Shown here piece by piece: positions 1 to 9,153 of a stretch of DNA of 64,000 bases. The notes under the pieces were generated by a model, which was not told the origin of the DNA, did no database searches, and saw nothing but the letters and a program-made list of their open reading frames with translations. This stretch comes from Acidobacteriaceae bacterium (GTDB lineage Bacteria > Acidobacteriota > Terriglobia > Terriglobales > Acidobacteriaceae), in contig CAHJWI010000003.1 in assembly GCA_903642225.1 (NCBI GenBank), positions 62,001-126,000 of the forward strand, given 5' to 3'. The translations under genes were made by a program, and so were the position numbers. Each line of letters opens with the position of its first letter. Within the stretch, counting starts at the first letter, position 1.

Positions 1-116
1 CCGACCGATGCTACTCTTAAAGACGGACACTGGTCCTCCTCCTCGGTGGCAGGATCGTTCCCATTCCAGCTTGCAACACAGTGCCCACGCGCACGCCGTA
101 AAGGACTCCCACCGCA

Positions 117-416
117 ATGACCGTCCTGCTTGTTCTTCTCGTCATCGTCCACGTTGTGGTGTGCCTGTTCCTCATCGGTGTCGTACTTCTGCAGCAGGGC
201 AAAAGCGCCGACCTGGCATCGGCCTTCGGCGGCCAGGGAACGCAAACCGCCTTCGGCCCGCGCGGCACAGCCAACCTGTTCACACGACTAACCACCTGGT
301 CTGCAGTCCTGTTCATGCTCACCTCCATCGGCCTCACCATCCTGCTGTCACGCTCGGGCGACCGCTCCGTACTCGCCGGTGCAAAAACGACGCAGAGCGC
401 ACCTGTCAAGAAGTAA
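117..416 (+). CDS. secG: Preprotein translocase subunit SecG
   Basis: SecG is the small accessory subunit of the SecYEG channel in the inner membrane and supports SecA-driven export. The 99-aa product has the family layout: an N-terminal membrane helix (residues 3-24), the conserved loop with LLQQGKSADLASAFGG (about 24-39) and FGPRGTANLFTR, a second helix (about 57-76), and a short polar tail. The start is the ATG at 117, preceded by AAGGA about 12 bases upstream. The next gene starts about 20 bases downstream, so the two are probably co-transcribed. The 116 bases before it hold no recognisable gene. In related genomes tpiA often precedes secG, but it is not visible here. Confidence 0.95.
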   Translation: MTVLLVLLVIVHVVVCLFLIGVVLLQQGKSADLASAFGGQGTQTAFGPRGTANLFTRLTTWSAVLFMLTSIGLTILLSRSGDRSVLAGAKTTQSAPVKK

Positions 417-436
417 CAGGAAGCCCGAGCGAGATC

Positions 437-1069
437 TTGATCCGCGAAACATTCCCGGTCGGTCCTCTGCAGTGCAACTGCACCCTGCTGGGCGATGAGT
501 CCACCGGCGAAGCCACCGTGGTCGACCCGGGCGGCGACGTCCAACGGATCGAAGCCATCCTGGCAAAACACAATCTCCGTCTTACCCAGATCGTGGTGAC
601 ACACGCCCACCTGGACCACATCGCAGGCGCTCATACCCTCCGGCAGCGCACAGGCGCACCCGTCCTCTATAACCAGCACGACCTGCCGCAGTTGGCACTC
701 ATGCCGGAGCAGGCGGCGTGGATGGGTGTCCCCGTTCCAACGGTGCTTGCTCCCGATGCCAGTGCCGACGACGGCATGGTCCTAAGAGTGGGCTCCACAC
801 CAGTGGAGGTCCTGCACACTCCCGGACATACCCAGGGCAGCATCTGCCTGCACCTCCCCTCAGAACACCTGCTGCTTGCCGGCGATACCCTCTTCCGCGA
901 CGGCATCGGCCGTGCCGACTTTCCGGGTGGGAACCTTCCGCAGCTGATGCGATCCATCGCGACCCGACTGTTGCACCTGCCAAAGTGCAACGTGGTGGTT
1001 CCCGGGCACGGTCCAGAAACCACGCTCGGACGCGAGCTGGAATGCAACCCGTTCATTCAGAATGTGTAA
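437..1069 (+). CDS. MBL-fold metallo-hydrolase (glyoxalase II-like)
   Basis: A metallo-beta-lactamase-fold hydrolase of the YcbL/glyoxalase II-like type, a soluble enzyme that probably hydrolyses a thioester or related substrate at a two-metal site. The metal-binding motif THAHLDH, the later HTPGHTQGS histidine, the GDTLF aspartate and the terminal GHG histidine are all present and correctly spaced. The open frame extends far upstream through secG without homology, so the start is placed just after the secG stop. The best candidate is TTG at 437, giving MIRETFPVGPLQCN, where family similarity begins. About 210 aa is normal for the group. The substrate cannot be read from the sequence. Confidence 0.85.
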   Translation: MIRETFPVGPLQCNCTLLGDESTGEATVVDPGGDVQRIEAILAKHNLRLTQIVVTHAHLDHIAGAHTLRQRTGAPVLYNQHDLPQLALMPEQAAWMGVPVPTVLAPDASADDGMVLRVGSTPVEVLHTPGHTQGSICLHLPSEHLLLAGDTLFRDGIGRADFPGGNLPQLMRSIATRLLHLPKCNVVVPGHGPETTLGRELECNPFIQNV

Positions 1070-1118
1070 GTTGAGTTGCCGACTGTCATGCGACGCATGA
1101 AGTATCTCCTACAAGTCG

Positions 1119-2348
1119 TTACAGACATGGTTCCACGTTACAGACTCGGTCAACTCCCGTTATCAAACGAGTAACCCCTAAGTCGAACTCCTCTTGCTGC
1201 ACGATCAGGCTCAGAACAAGCCACCCCTGCGCCGCCATGCCATAGAACGATCCGGGATGGACAACCACCCCGCAGTGCTCCACCAGAAGAACAGCCAGGT
1301 CCTGGTCCGGCATCACCGCGGGAACGCGAACCATAACGCTCCAGCCCGCCCACACAGGCAGTCGGCTGCACACCGAACCGGCGAGCAGAACGTCTAAACG
1401 CTCCAGATTTGCGGAAACCCGCCGCCGGATTTGTTGCTGGATGTCGGCACCAAGCGGCAGCCAACTCCCGAGAGCCATCTGTACCGGCCCGTTGACCGAC
1501 AGAAACGTATCCGCAATGAATTGAAGGCGATGCACCGCCTCCTCCACCTCACTCTCTGGACCACAAACGGCTGTCCATGCGAGCTTCATCTGCGGCAGCG
1601 CAAGCACCTTGCTCAGTCCGCTTAGGACAAAGGTGAGGACGTTCGCCGGGCCGGCAAAGCTTCGCAGTGGACCCGCGTCGTGGATCGGGTAGTCAAGAAA
1701 AACTTCGTCCACAATGAGTGCTAACTTGAACTCCGCCGCCACAGCTTGAAACATCGCCTGCTCGGCGATCTCAGCAGTGTGGCCCGTCGGGTTATTAGGG
1801 TGCACGACCACGATAGCGCGCGTTCGCTGCGAAATACAGGCCCGAAGCGCCTCCCAATCTACCCGCCAACCGTCATGCAAGCGCAGTGGATAGCGCACCA
1901 AGGTCACATCCTGCATGCTTGCCAGCAGGTCAAACAGTGGATAGCTGGGCTCCGGCACAAGGAATTCATCGCCAGGGTTGCACAACAAACGCAGCAGATA
2001 GCCATATGCCTCGCTTGTGCTGGCGGTGAGCACGATACGGTCAGGGCTTATGGAGATATCGCGTTGGCCGTAGTACTGATCGGCAATAGCCTGCCGCGCG
2101 CCAGGTGCCCCTAGCGGATCGGCCTGATACTGCAGGGCTGTCGGCACCGCAAACGCGGCCAGCAGCGCCGCCATGTCGTAGACAAAACCACAGCGGGTTG
2201 GATTCGTCACGGTAAGGTCAATCAGGGGCCTGGACGCGGCACGCGCGTCTGCAATCGCAACCGCCAGTCCGTTCGCCCCATCGCCAAAGTCGGTCCGATC
2301 CGCCCAGCGATGCGTCCCTGCGTTGCTGTTGTGGTTCACATCGCCCAT
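1119..2348 (-). CDS. PLP-dependent class I/II aminotransferase
   Basis: A fold-type I aminotransferase. Visible family features are the NNPTG loop, the VDEVF aspartate that contacts the pyridine nitrogen, and the PLP lysine in SGLSKVLALPQMKL. The start is set at the ATG at 2348 (MGDVNHN). The frame opens at a GTG at 2381, but that would leave only 20 bases to the divergent HAD gene and adds a basic stretch unlike the family. The amino acid specificity cannot be assigned. The HAD gene on the other strand starts 53 bases away, so both share one short promoter region. Confidence 0.88.
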   Translation of the reverse strand: MGDVNHNSNAGTHRWADRTDFGDGANGLAVAIADARAASRPLIDLTVTNPTRCGFVYDMAALLAAFAVPTALQYQADPLGAPGARQAIADQYYGQRDISISPDRIVLTASTSEAYGYLLRLLCNPGDEFLVPEPSYPLFDLLASMQDVTLVRYPLRLHDGWRVDWEALRACISQRTRAIVVVHPNNPTGHTAEIAEQAMFQAVAAEFKLALIVDEVFLDYPIHDAGPLRSFAGPANVLTFVLSGLSKVLALPQMKLAWTAVCGPESEVEEAVHRLQFIADTFLSVNGPVQMALGSWLPLGADIQQQIRRRVSANLERLDVLLAGSVCSRLPVWAGWSVMVRVPAVMPDQDLAVLLVEHCGVVVHPGSFYGMAAQGWLVLSLIVQQEEFDLGVTRLITGVDRVCNVEPCL

Positions 2349-2401
2349 TTTCCGACAGCATAGCGGCCTTCTGCTAATCACACGGCGTCTACAATCGGCG
2401 C

Positions 2402-3052
2402 ATGGCTGTTGTTTCTGCGGTCCTCTTCGATTTCGGCATGGTGCTTAGCGGTCCGCCAAGTCCCGTGGCTTGGCAAGCGATGAAAGAGACAACAGGCCTT
2501 GCAGAGGACGCCTTCTTCCGTGCCTACTGGTCACTACGCGACGATTATGATCGCGGCACGCTCAACGCAATCAGTTATTGGAACGCCGTGGCAACCGCGG
2601 CTGGCATTCTCCTGAGCGAAGCAGACCGCCTCAGGCTAATTGCGCTGGACGTGGATCTGTGGACCGAGATGAACACGCCCATGATTGCCTGGGTGCACAC
2701 CCTGCATGCAGCCGGCGTGCGCACCGGCATTCTGTCGAACATTGGCGACGCCATGGCCGAAGGCATTCGCGCAAAATTCGATTGGATCGGCAACTTCCAT
2801 CACGCCGTCTGGTCGCACGAACTTCTGCTGCGCAAGCCGGAACCGGCCATCTACGCCGCAGCCGTGAAGGGGCTGCAGCTTCCCGCAGACCAGATTCTCT
2901 TCCTGGACGACAGGCAAGAGAACATCGATGCGGCGATCGCAGCTGGTCTACAAGGACTGGTCTACACCAACCACGATAACTTCGAACGCGAGATGCGATG
3001 CCGCGGACTCGGCCAGCTTTTAGAACCCCTCAGCACAAGCACCGTAGTGTGA
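2402..3052 (+). CDS. HAD-superfamily hydrolase (subfamily IA)
   Basis: A soluble haloacid dehalogenase-like hydrolase of 216 aa, probably a phosphatase. Motif I is LFDFGMVLS near residues 8-16, so the usual second Asp of DxD is Gly, as in the FDFGGVL branch that includes epoxide-hydrolase-like HADs. Motif II is the Ser of ILSN, motif III the Lys in LLRKPEPAIY, and motif IV LFLDDRQENIDAA. A helical cap lies between motifs I and II. The ATG at 2402 follows a TACAAT-like box by only about 8 bases, so the transcript may have little or no leader. It is divergent from the aminotransferase. Confidence 0.88.
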   Translation: MAVVSAVLFDFGMVLSGPPSPVAWQAMKETTGLAEDAFFRAYWSLRDDYDRGTLNAISYWNAVATAAGILLSEADRLRLIALDVDLWTEMNTPMIAWVHTLHAAGVRTGILSNIGDAMAEGIRAKFDWIGNFHHAVWSHELLLRKPEPAIYAAAVKGLQLPADQILFLDDRQENIDAAIAAGLQGLVYTNHDNFEREMRCRGLGQLLEPLSTSTVV

Positions 3053-3183
3053 TGAAACAGCGCTGTCGCCCTTTCAGACAGAACGGTTTCAAAACGGTAC
3101 GATGGCTCCAACCTTTGTGTACCCGTCACAGAATGGGACACTCAAGCTGCTCTTCTCCTCAGGCATAACTGACTACAGACTGC

Positions 3184-6100
3184 GTGCCCGCCATGGCGCA
3201 GCATGTGTGCCCCATGCCCGTATTGGTCCCATTTCGTCTGCGCAGACTTTCCGTCGTACACGCGTTGCTTCCACTGGCTGCCTTTGTACTTGCCTGCCTA
3301 TTGTTGGCCACGGCCCATGGGCAACAGTTGAGCCTGCTCGGGCTCCGGACACAGAACGGTGCTGGACAGTTCAACGGGCTGAAGGCCGACGCCGCCGGCA
3401 ACCTGTACACCTTGTTTGAAGCCAACGACGGCGTGCGACTTCTGAAGTTCGATGCCACCGGTTCGACCCTGCTGGGACAGGTGAAGATCGGCAGCACTGG
3501 CGACCAGGCTGTCGCACTCGCGCTTGATCCGGCCGGCAACATCTACGTCACGGGGACATCGCTCTCCGGCGGCTCAGTCACCGGAACTGCAGGCACAGCG
3601 TTTCCAGCGCGTTCGGGAACAACAACCAACTCGTTCCTCGCCAAGTTCACGCCGGCGCTGGTTGAGCAATGGCTTACATTTCTGGGCAGCGGCAAGATGG
3701 CTGCCACGGCAGTAGACGCCGGCTCTGCCCAGGTTGTCGTCACCGGTGGCGTCTTCGCGGCAACGCTGCCCGTGACGGTCGATGCAATTCAGCCGAGTCC
3801 CCTGCCGGGCAGCACCGGTGACGGCTTCGTGCAGGGCTACAGCACCGCTGCCGGAACACTGAACTACTCCACTTATCTGACCGGCGCCAATGGAGACACA
3901 CAGCCTTCCTCCGTTGCCCTGGACAGCACTGGCAACACCTACATCGCCGGCACAACCTCCGCCACCGGCTTTCCTACCGTCAATGCGCTTGTGCCGGTCT
4001 ACCTGAGCGACTCGGTGAACGGCACCTCCGGTTTCCTGGCGAAGCTGACACCGGCAGGGGACGCTGTCCTGTTCTCGACATACATTCCCGGCAACGGCAT
4101 CCTTTCTGCCGCATACGATGGAGGTACCGGCACAATCCTGCTCTCCGGCGACATCGCGCGGGGTCTGTTTCCCGTCACGGTTGTGACGAGCCCGATTGCG
4201 GCCAACGTGCCCTATCAGACCGCAGTGCGCATCGCCGCCGACGGATCCAATGTTCCCTCCTCCACGCTACTTGCGCCGTCGACCACGTCAGCCATTGCAC
4301 CGGCACCGGCAGGCCTCGCGGTAACTGTCTCTGAGCAGAACACGACCACCCTGCCGCTGCTACCGTTATCGGCGTCGCAGACCACAGGAACGGCAGCAAT
4401 TCTGCAGCTGGACAGCACCGGTACACCGGTCCGCAACGTACGTGTGGGTGGCACTGTGACCCGGTACAACGGGTTCTCCAGCTTGCCCGCACTTACAACC
4501 GGCGTTTTGGCTGCGCTGGATGGTTCTGCCGTGGTTGCAGGCAGCATTACGCCCACCATCAGCACTTCTCTGCTAACCACACAGCGTTTCGATCTGCCGT
4601 TGGTAAATGCGCCGACAAACAGTCTGCCGAACACTATCCACGACGCTCTATCAACCGCCAACTGCAGCGGCAGCGCGTGCGCAGGCGGCGCGGGCGTGCT
4701 GGCGCGCATGTCCGCTACCACTGCTCCCCAACTTGCCTTCTCCGTGGACAACCTGCCAAACATCACTCTGCGCAACCTGGGCGCGACAGATGCGACCGGC
4801 CTTCTACTGACCCTGACCGGCTACACGGACCAGACCACCTGCGGGGCAACGCTGCAGGCCGGCGGGGAGTGCGATATTGCGCTGTACGGCAACGGCCCAG
4901 GCACGCTAACGGCAAGCAGCGGCAACGCCGCACCGGCAACGGCCAACCTGCCTGCGACGACTGCGTACGCTGCGGCCATCGTGGTCTCCCCTAAAGAACT
5001 CGACTTCGGCGTAGACAGCGCGACAACCGCACCGCACACGCGAACCTTCACCATCACGAACCTGGGGTATTCACAGCAGAACTTCGCATCACGGCTGACC
5101 AGCGTGGCACAGCTCTATACCGTTGCCGAGAGTGCAAGCGATTGCGTCCCAGTTGGCGACAACGTAAACAAGACCTTGCCACCGAACAGCACCTGCCACA
5201 TCACCCTGTCGCTCACCGCTTCAGCCGATCCGACCAATGATGCCGCGATCGACGCGGCGTGGACTATCGGCACGCGAGAGGTCACGCTGACCGGCTATGT
5301 GCAGGCCGCCGCGCTGTCGGTGTCGGCGACGCACATCGGATTTGGGCGCCAATACAACGGCGGACTTCGCGTGCCGCGATACCTGTACCTGTCGAATGGT
5401 AGTGATGCGCCACGGACCCACGCCGCTGTGGCGCTACCTGTCACGTCTCCGTTCACAGTGACTGACGCATGCCCTGCAACGCTTGCGCCGCAGTCGGTCT
5501 GTCGCATCGTCCTTGGGTACAACTCTCTTGTTTACCCGTCCGCGGACTCCACGACGCTGACGTTGGACGACGGGATTACGGTGCTGATCGATGGAGAGAC
5601 GCTGCCTGCGCCGACCATCACCGGTGCCGGTGGAACGGGGGTGGATCCCAGCTTATCCGTTACACCCACGTCCATTGCCTTTGCCAGTCCCGTGGTGGTG
5701 ACCACGGTGTCGAACGAGACACAACTGGTCACAATCAAGAACACCGGGAGTGCAAGCTTTCCGTTGACGACTGCCGTCTCTGGTGACTTTACCGCGTCAA
5801 CGTGCCCCGCAACCCTCAACGGGGGATCAACGTGCCGCGTTACTTTACAGTTCGCGCCGTCGGACAGCGGTACACGCCAGGGCCTGCTGAGTGTGACGGC
5901 AGGCACCGCATCGCCGGTATACGTAACGCTCACCGGCCAGGGCACGCCCTTTCTGACGACCACGAACGGCACGATTTCATTCGGCGAAGTACCGGTTGGC
6001 GTGCCGACCACCCAATGGTTCAAGGTAGGCAAGCCGTTTCCAAGCCTCACCGTGTCAACTGCATCCGCCAACTACAGCGTGGTGATCGTAGAGGATCAGG

Positions 6101-8001
6101 GTTTCGGCTATGGCCAGCCCGATCGCAACAGCTTCAAGCAGACGGTTAGTCAGAGTTGCAGCAGCTGCTATGTGGGCGTGCAGTTTCTACCCACTGCAGT
6201 CGGGCCGCTGACCGCAGCACTTACGCTGGGGACAACCGCGGGTGGAAGCAATCAGATCACTGATCTCACCGGCACGGGTCGACCAACGAGCGGTCGCATT
6301 CTGTCCCCGTTCACGCAAAACTTTGGTTCGGTCGATCTGGGTAGCTCCACGCCTGCAGCCCTTTTTGTTCTTACGAATGCGACAGGCGCTACTCTCACGA
6401 CGTCGGCTCCCACCGTCTCGGGTGGAGACTTTTTCCTGAACGCCGCAAGTACCGGCGGCACAGCCTGCGGTGCCACGCTCGCCAATGGCGAGAGCTGCGT
6501 CGCAGCCGTGCAGTTTCAGCCGAGCGCAACCGGCAACCGTGCCGGCCAACTCACAATCCAGACAGGAAGCGGCCCTGTGGCGGCGGCACTGGTCGGCGTT
6601 GGAACCGGTGGCTCAAGGATCGCCTTTGCACCGGATGCCCTAGTGTTTGCGAACGTGCCTGGCACTGCAGCAACCAGCCTGACGACCACGCTGACGAACG
6701 CTGGAAGTGCCGCTGTCGCCGTCGGCGTACCGATGGCCAGCGACGCCCACTTTGCCGTGACTACGAACTGCGCAACCGTGCTGGCTGGCGCGTCTTGCAC
6801 TCTTACCATTACGTACACGCCTACATCGGCGTTGGCCGCCGGTCTGCTGACGGTACCGGTTACGTCGACTTCCGGCGGCACTCCCCAACCCACAAGCTAC
6901 CAACTGCGGCTCACTGGCAAGTACACGCTGGAGACCGCCGGTCTGCAGATTGTGCCGGGTGAGGATAGCAGCGTGCACTTCGGTGCGCTCGCAACCGGCA
7001 ACGTCTCCCCAGCTCGCGTGCTTCGGGTCAACAATCTGTCGGCCAAATCGCTCACGATTACCACGCAGGTGCCACGACAGTTCCCGCTTCTTGCCTCCAC
7101 ATGCGGCGCACTTGCGCCCGGTGCAAGCTGCACGGTCGCCATCGCCTACGCTCCGTTCACAAATGGAAACACACTCGGCACCCTTTTTGTACAGGGCACG
7201 CCGACAGACGGGACGGCAACCCTGAACGGCCTGGGCTACCTGGAAGGCTACGGTCTCTCGAACAGCATCGTGGTCGCGAGCGGCAATTTTTCCCCAACCG
7301 GCGTACTGGACTTTGGACAGGTGAGCTCCGGGGGCAGCGTTGCACAAACCGTGACGCTGACAAACAAAGGTGGCGCAACGGCTGGCACGCCCATCACCAT
7401 TCGCCGCATCCATGCGGATGCACCCTTCCAGACGGTGACGACCTGTGGCGCGTCGCTGGCCCTCAACGCCAGCTGCACCGTGACCATCACGTATGCACCG
7501 TCAAACCAGGTCGCAACCGGCACCACAACGGCAAGCACGCAGATCAACACAGGCGTTATTACGGTGGAGTCCGACGCCGAGGACGCGCCGCTGCTGCTGG
7601 ATGTGTCCGGTTCTGTTATTGCCGTACAAAGCAGTTCTCCCGCCAACACCGCGCCCCTCTCGGTGCTGGCGCTCTCGCAGGGTGCCCTCACCTTTGGCGC
7701 GACGTCGGTAGGCACCGCCTCCGCTGTCCAAGTGGTCACCTTGTCCAACGCGGGGACAACGACGATCCACGTTGGCGGCCTCCTCGCCTCGCCAGACTTC
7801 ACGGTTTCGGGCACCTGCACAACGCTCAACCCCGGCGACAGCTGCTCCGTGCAGGTCGCGTTTACACCGCAGGCGGCAGGCACCCGCAGTGGCGCACTCG
7901 AAGTGCAGACGGACGCTGCACAGTCGCTGGAGTTTGTCTCCATGTTGGGTACCGGAACACCCGCGAGTGTTTCGCTTGTACCCACAACGCTGGACTTCTG
8001 A
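3184..8001 (+). CDS. Giant exported choice-of-anchor-D/beta-propeller repeat protein, N-terminal part (ends at premature TGA)
   Basis: A 1605-aa surface or secreted protein with a signal peptide (hydrophobic run at about residues 20-45, ending near AHGQQ). Residues about 45-330 resemble SBBP-type beta-propeller blades (for example LDSTGNTYIAGTTSATGFPT). From about residue 600 there are successive Ig-like choice-of-anchor-D repeats of about 100 aa, each with FG near the start, a TLTNxG strand, paired cysteines and a VxFxP strand. Starts are possible at GTG 3184, ATG 3193 or ATG 3214; none has a clear ribosome site. The frame stops at TGA 7999-8001 exactly where the next repeat's LDFG glycine belongs, and the same frame continues coherently to 9144. 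Function unknown; adhesion or matrix binding is a guess. Confidence 0.85.
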   Translation: MPAMAQHVCPMPVLVPFRLRRLSVVHALLPLAAFVLACLLLATAHGQQLSLLGLRTQNGAGQFNGLKADAAGNLYTLFEANDGVRLLKFDATGSTLLGQVKIGSTGDQAVALALDPAGNIYVTGTSLSGGSVTGTAGTAFPARSGTTTNSFLAKFTPALVEQWLTFLGSGKMAATAVDAGSAQVVVTGGVFAATLPVTVDAIQPSPLPGSTGDGFVQGYSTAAGTLNYSTYLTGANGDTQPSSVALDSTGNTYIAGTTSATGFPTVNALVPVYLSDSVNGTSGFLAKLTPAGDAVLFSTYIPGNGILSAAYDGGTGTILLSGDIARGLFPVTVVTSPIAANVPYQTAVRIAADGSNVPSSTLLAPSTTSAIAPAPAGLAVTVSEQNTTTLPLLPLSASQTTGTAAILQLDSTGTPVRNVRVGGTVTRYNGFSSLPALTTGVLAALDGSAVVAGSITPTISTSLLTTQRFDLPLVNAPTNSLPNTIHDALSTANCSGSACAGGAGVLARMSATTAPQLAFSVDNLPNITLRNLGATDATGLLLTLTGYTDQTTCGATLQAGGECDIALYGNGPGTLTASSGNAAPATANLPATTAYAAAIVVSPKELDFGVDSATTAPHTRTFTITNLGYSQQNFASRLTSVAQLYTVAESASDCVPVGDNVNKTLPPNSTCHITLSLTASADPTNDAAIDAAWTIGTREVTLTGYVQAAALSVSATHIGFGRQYNGGLRVPRYLYLSNGSDAPRTHAAVALPVTSPFTVTDACPATLAPQSVCRIVLGYNSLVYPSADSTTLTLDDGITVLIDGETLPAPTITGAGGTGVDPSLSVTPTSIAFASPVVVTTVSNETQLVTIKNTGSASFPLTTAVSGDFTASTCPATLNGGSTCRVTLQFAPSDSGTRQGLLSVTAGTASPVYVTLTGQGTPFLTTTNGTISFGEVPVGVPTTQWFKVGKPFPSLTVSTASANYSVVIVEDQGFGYGQPDRNSFKQTVSQSCSSCYVGVQFLPTAVGPLTAALTLGTTAGGSNQITDLTGTGRPTSGRILSPFTQNFGSVDLGSSTPAALFVLTNATGATLTTSAPTVSGGDFFLNAASTGGTACGATLANGESCVAAVQFQPSATGNRAGQLTIQTGSGPVAAALVGVGTGGSRIAFAPDALVFANVPGTAATSLTTTLTNAGSAAVAVGVPMASDAHFAVTTNCATVLAGASCTLTITYTPTSALAAGLLTVPVTSTSGGTPQPTSYQLRLTGKYTLETAGLQIVPGEDSSVHFGALATGNVSPARVLRVNNLSAKSLTITTQVPRQFPLLASTCGALAPGASCTVAIAYAPFTNGNTLGTLFVQGTPTDGTATLNGLGYLEGYGLSNSIVVASGNFSPTGVLDFGQVSSGGSVAQTVTLTNKGGATAGTPITIRRIHADAPFQTVTTCGASLALNASCTVTITYAPSNQVATGTTTASTQINTGVITVESDAEDAPLLLDVSGSVIAVQSSSPANTAPLSVLALSQGALTFGATSVGTASAVQVVTLSNAGTTTIHVGGLLASPDFTVSGTCTTLNPGDSCSVQVAFTPQAAGTRSGALEVQTDAAQSLEFVSMLGTGTPASVSLVPTTLDF

Positions 8002-9144
8002 AGTCTGCTGTTCGGCCGTAGCAGCACTCGCACCGCCACTTTCATCAACAGCGGCACAACACCGGTCACACTCTCGGCCATCACCACTACCGGTGACTAC
8101 GCCGTTGCAACCTCCACCACGGCTAGCTCACCCTGCGCCGCCGGCCTTGCGCTGGCCGCAGGTGCCGGCTGCACGATCGACGTCATCTTCAGCCCTACCC
8201 AGATCGGCACGCGCAGCGGGACGCTTCACGTTGCCAGCAACGCCACCGCGTTACCCCTGTCAACGTCGCTCACCGGAATCGGCACGCAACCACAGCTCTC
8301 CGCCACCCCCAACGGGCTTGCATTCAGCGGTGTGCAGATCGGCCATACCGCGGCGCTTTCCCTCACGCTCGCAAACATCAGCACGTCCGACGTCAACCAG
8401 CTTGCGTTTACCATCTCCGGGGATTACAGCGCGGTCAGCACCTGTGGACCCGGCACACTAACAGCTAAATCCTCCTGCGCCATCACTGTAAGGTTTGCGC
8501 CCAGGCTCACCGGCACACGCGCGGGCGTGCTGACGATCTACAGCAGCGACCCGTCCTCCCCGCTTACTATCTCCCTGACTGGCAATGGAACACAGGGTGG
8601 CGGTTTTACCCTGACAGCTAACGGTGCGGCAATCGCGACAGCAACTGAACCAGTCGCCATCCCGGCCAGCTACGCACTTATGCTGACGCCAACAGGGGGC
8701 TTTACGGGCGCCGTCGCGCTCACCTGTACGGCACAGGGTGCGTACGCCTACATCACCTGCTCCATCTCCCCTTCAACGGTCACGCTTGGCAACGGCACAC
8801 AAACCGCAACGGCTACCATTACGACCGTCACCGGCAACGCAACCGCAGGCCTGCACCCCCCTGCCTACCTACCTTCAAGATCGTCGCGTCTGTCGGCGAT
8901 AGCGGCTTGCCTGCTGGCCCCGTGCGTTCTGCTGGTGCGTCGCCGTACGGCACTGCGCGTTCCGTTGCTCTTGGTGTTGTGCAGCGTAGTCCTGTGCGGC
9001 GCGACCGGCTGCGGAAGCGGTGTGGGCGACAGCCGGATCCGCTACGGTGCAGCGGGAACCTACCAGTTCGTCGTTACGGCCAGTTCTACGACCGGAGTCG
9101 CGACGTCCCGGTCCGTTACGCTGAACCTGACCATAACGCAGTAA
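8002..9144 (+). pseudogene. C-terminal remainder of the giant repeat protein, separated by in-frame TGA
   Basis: This is the same reading frame as the upstream gene, directly after its TGA. It completes the interrupted repeat (SLLFGRSSTRTATFINSG), adds one more choice-of-anchor-D repeat (LAFSGVQIGHTAALSLTLANIS), then a bacterial Ig-like segment (about 8600-8840), a hydrophobic helix with LLAPCVLLVRRR, a second hydrophobic stretch ending in TGCGSG, and a final beta segment (YQFVVTASSTTGV). Without the TGA the product would be about 1986 residues. A GTG at 8332 could start an ORF but has no convincing ribosome site and lies inside a repeat, so independent expression looks unlikely. Confidence 0.75.
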
Positions 9145-9153
9145 CACTCGGCG

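Noticed and set aside
8-436. MBL hydrolase as a 353-aa protein starting at base 8
   Set aside because: The first 143 residues are read out of frame through secG; homology begins only after the secG stop.
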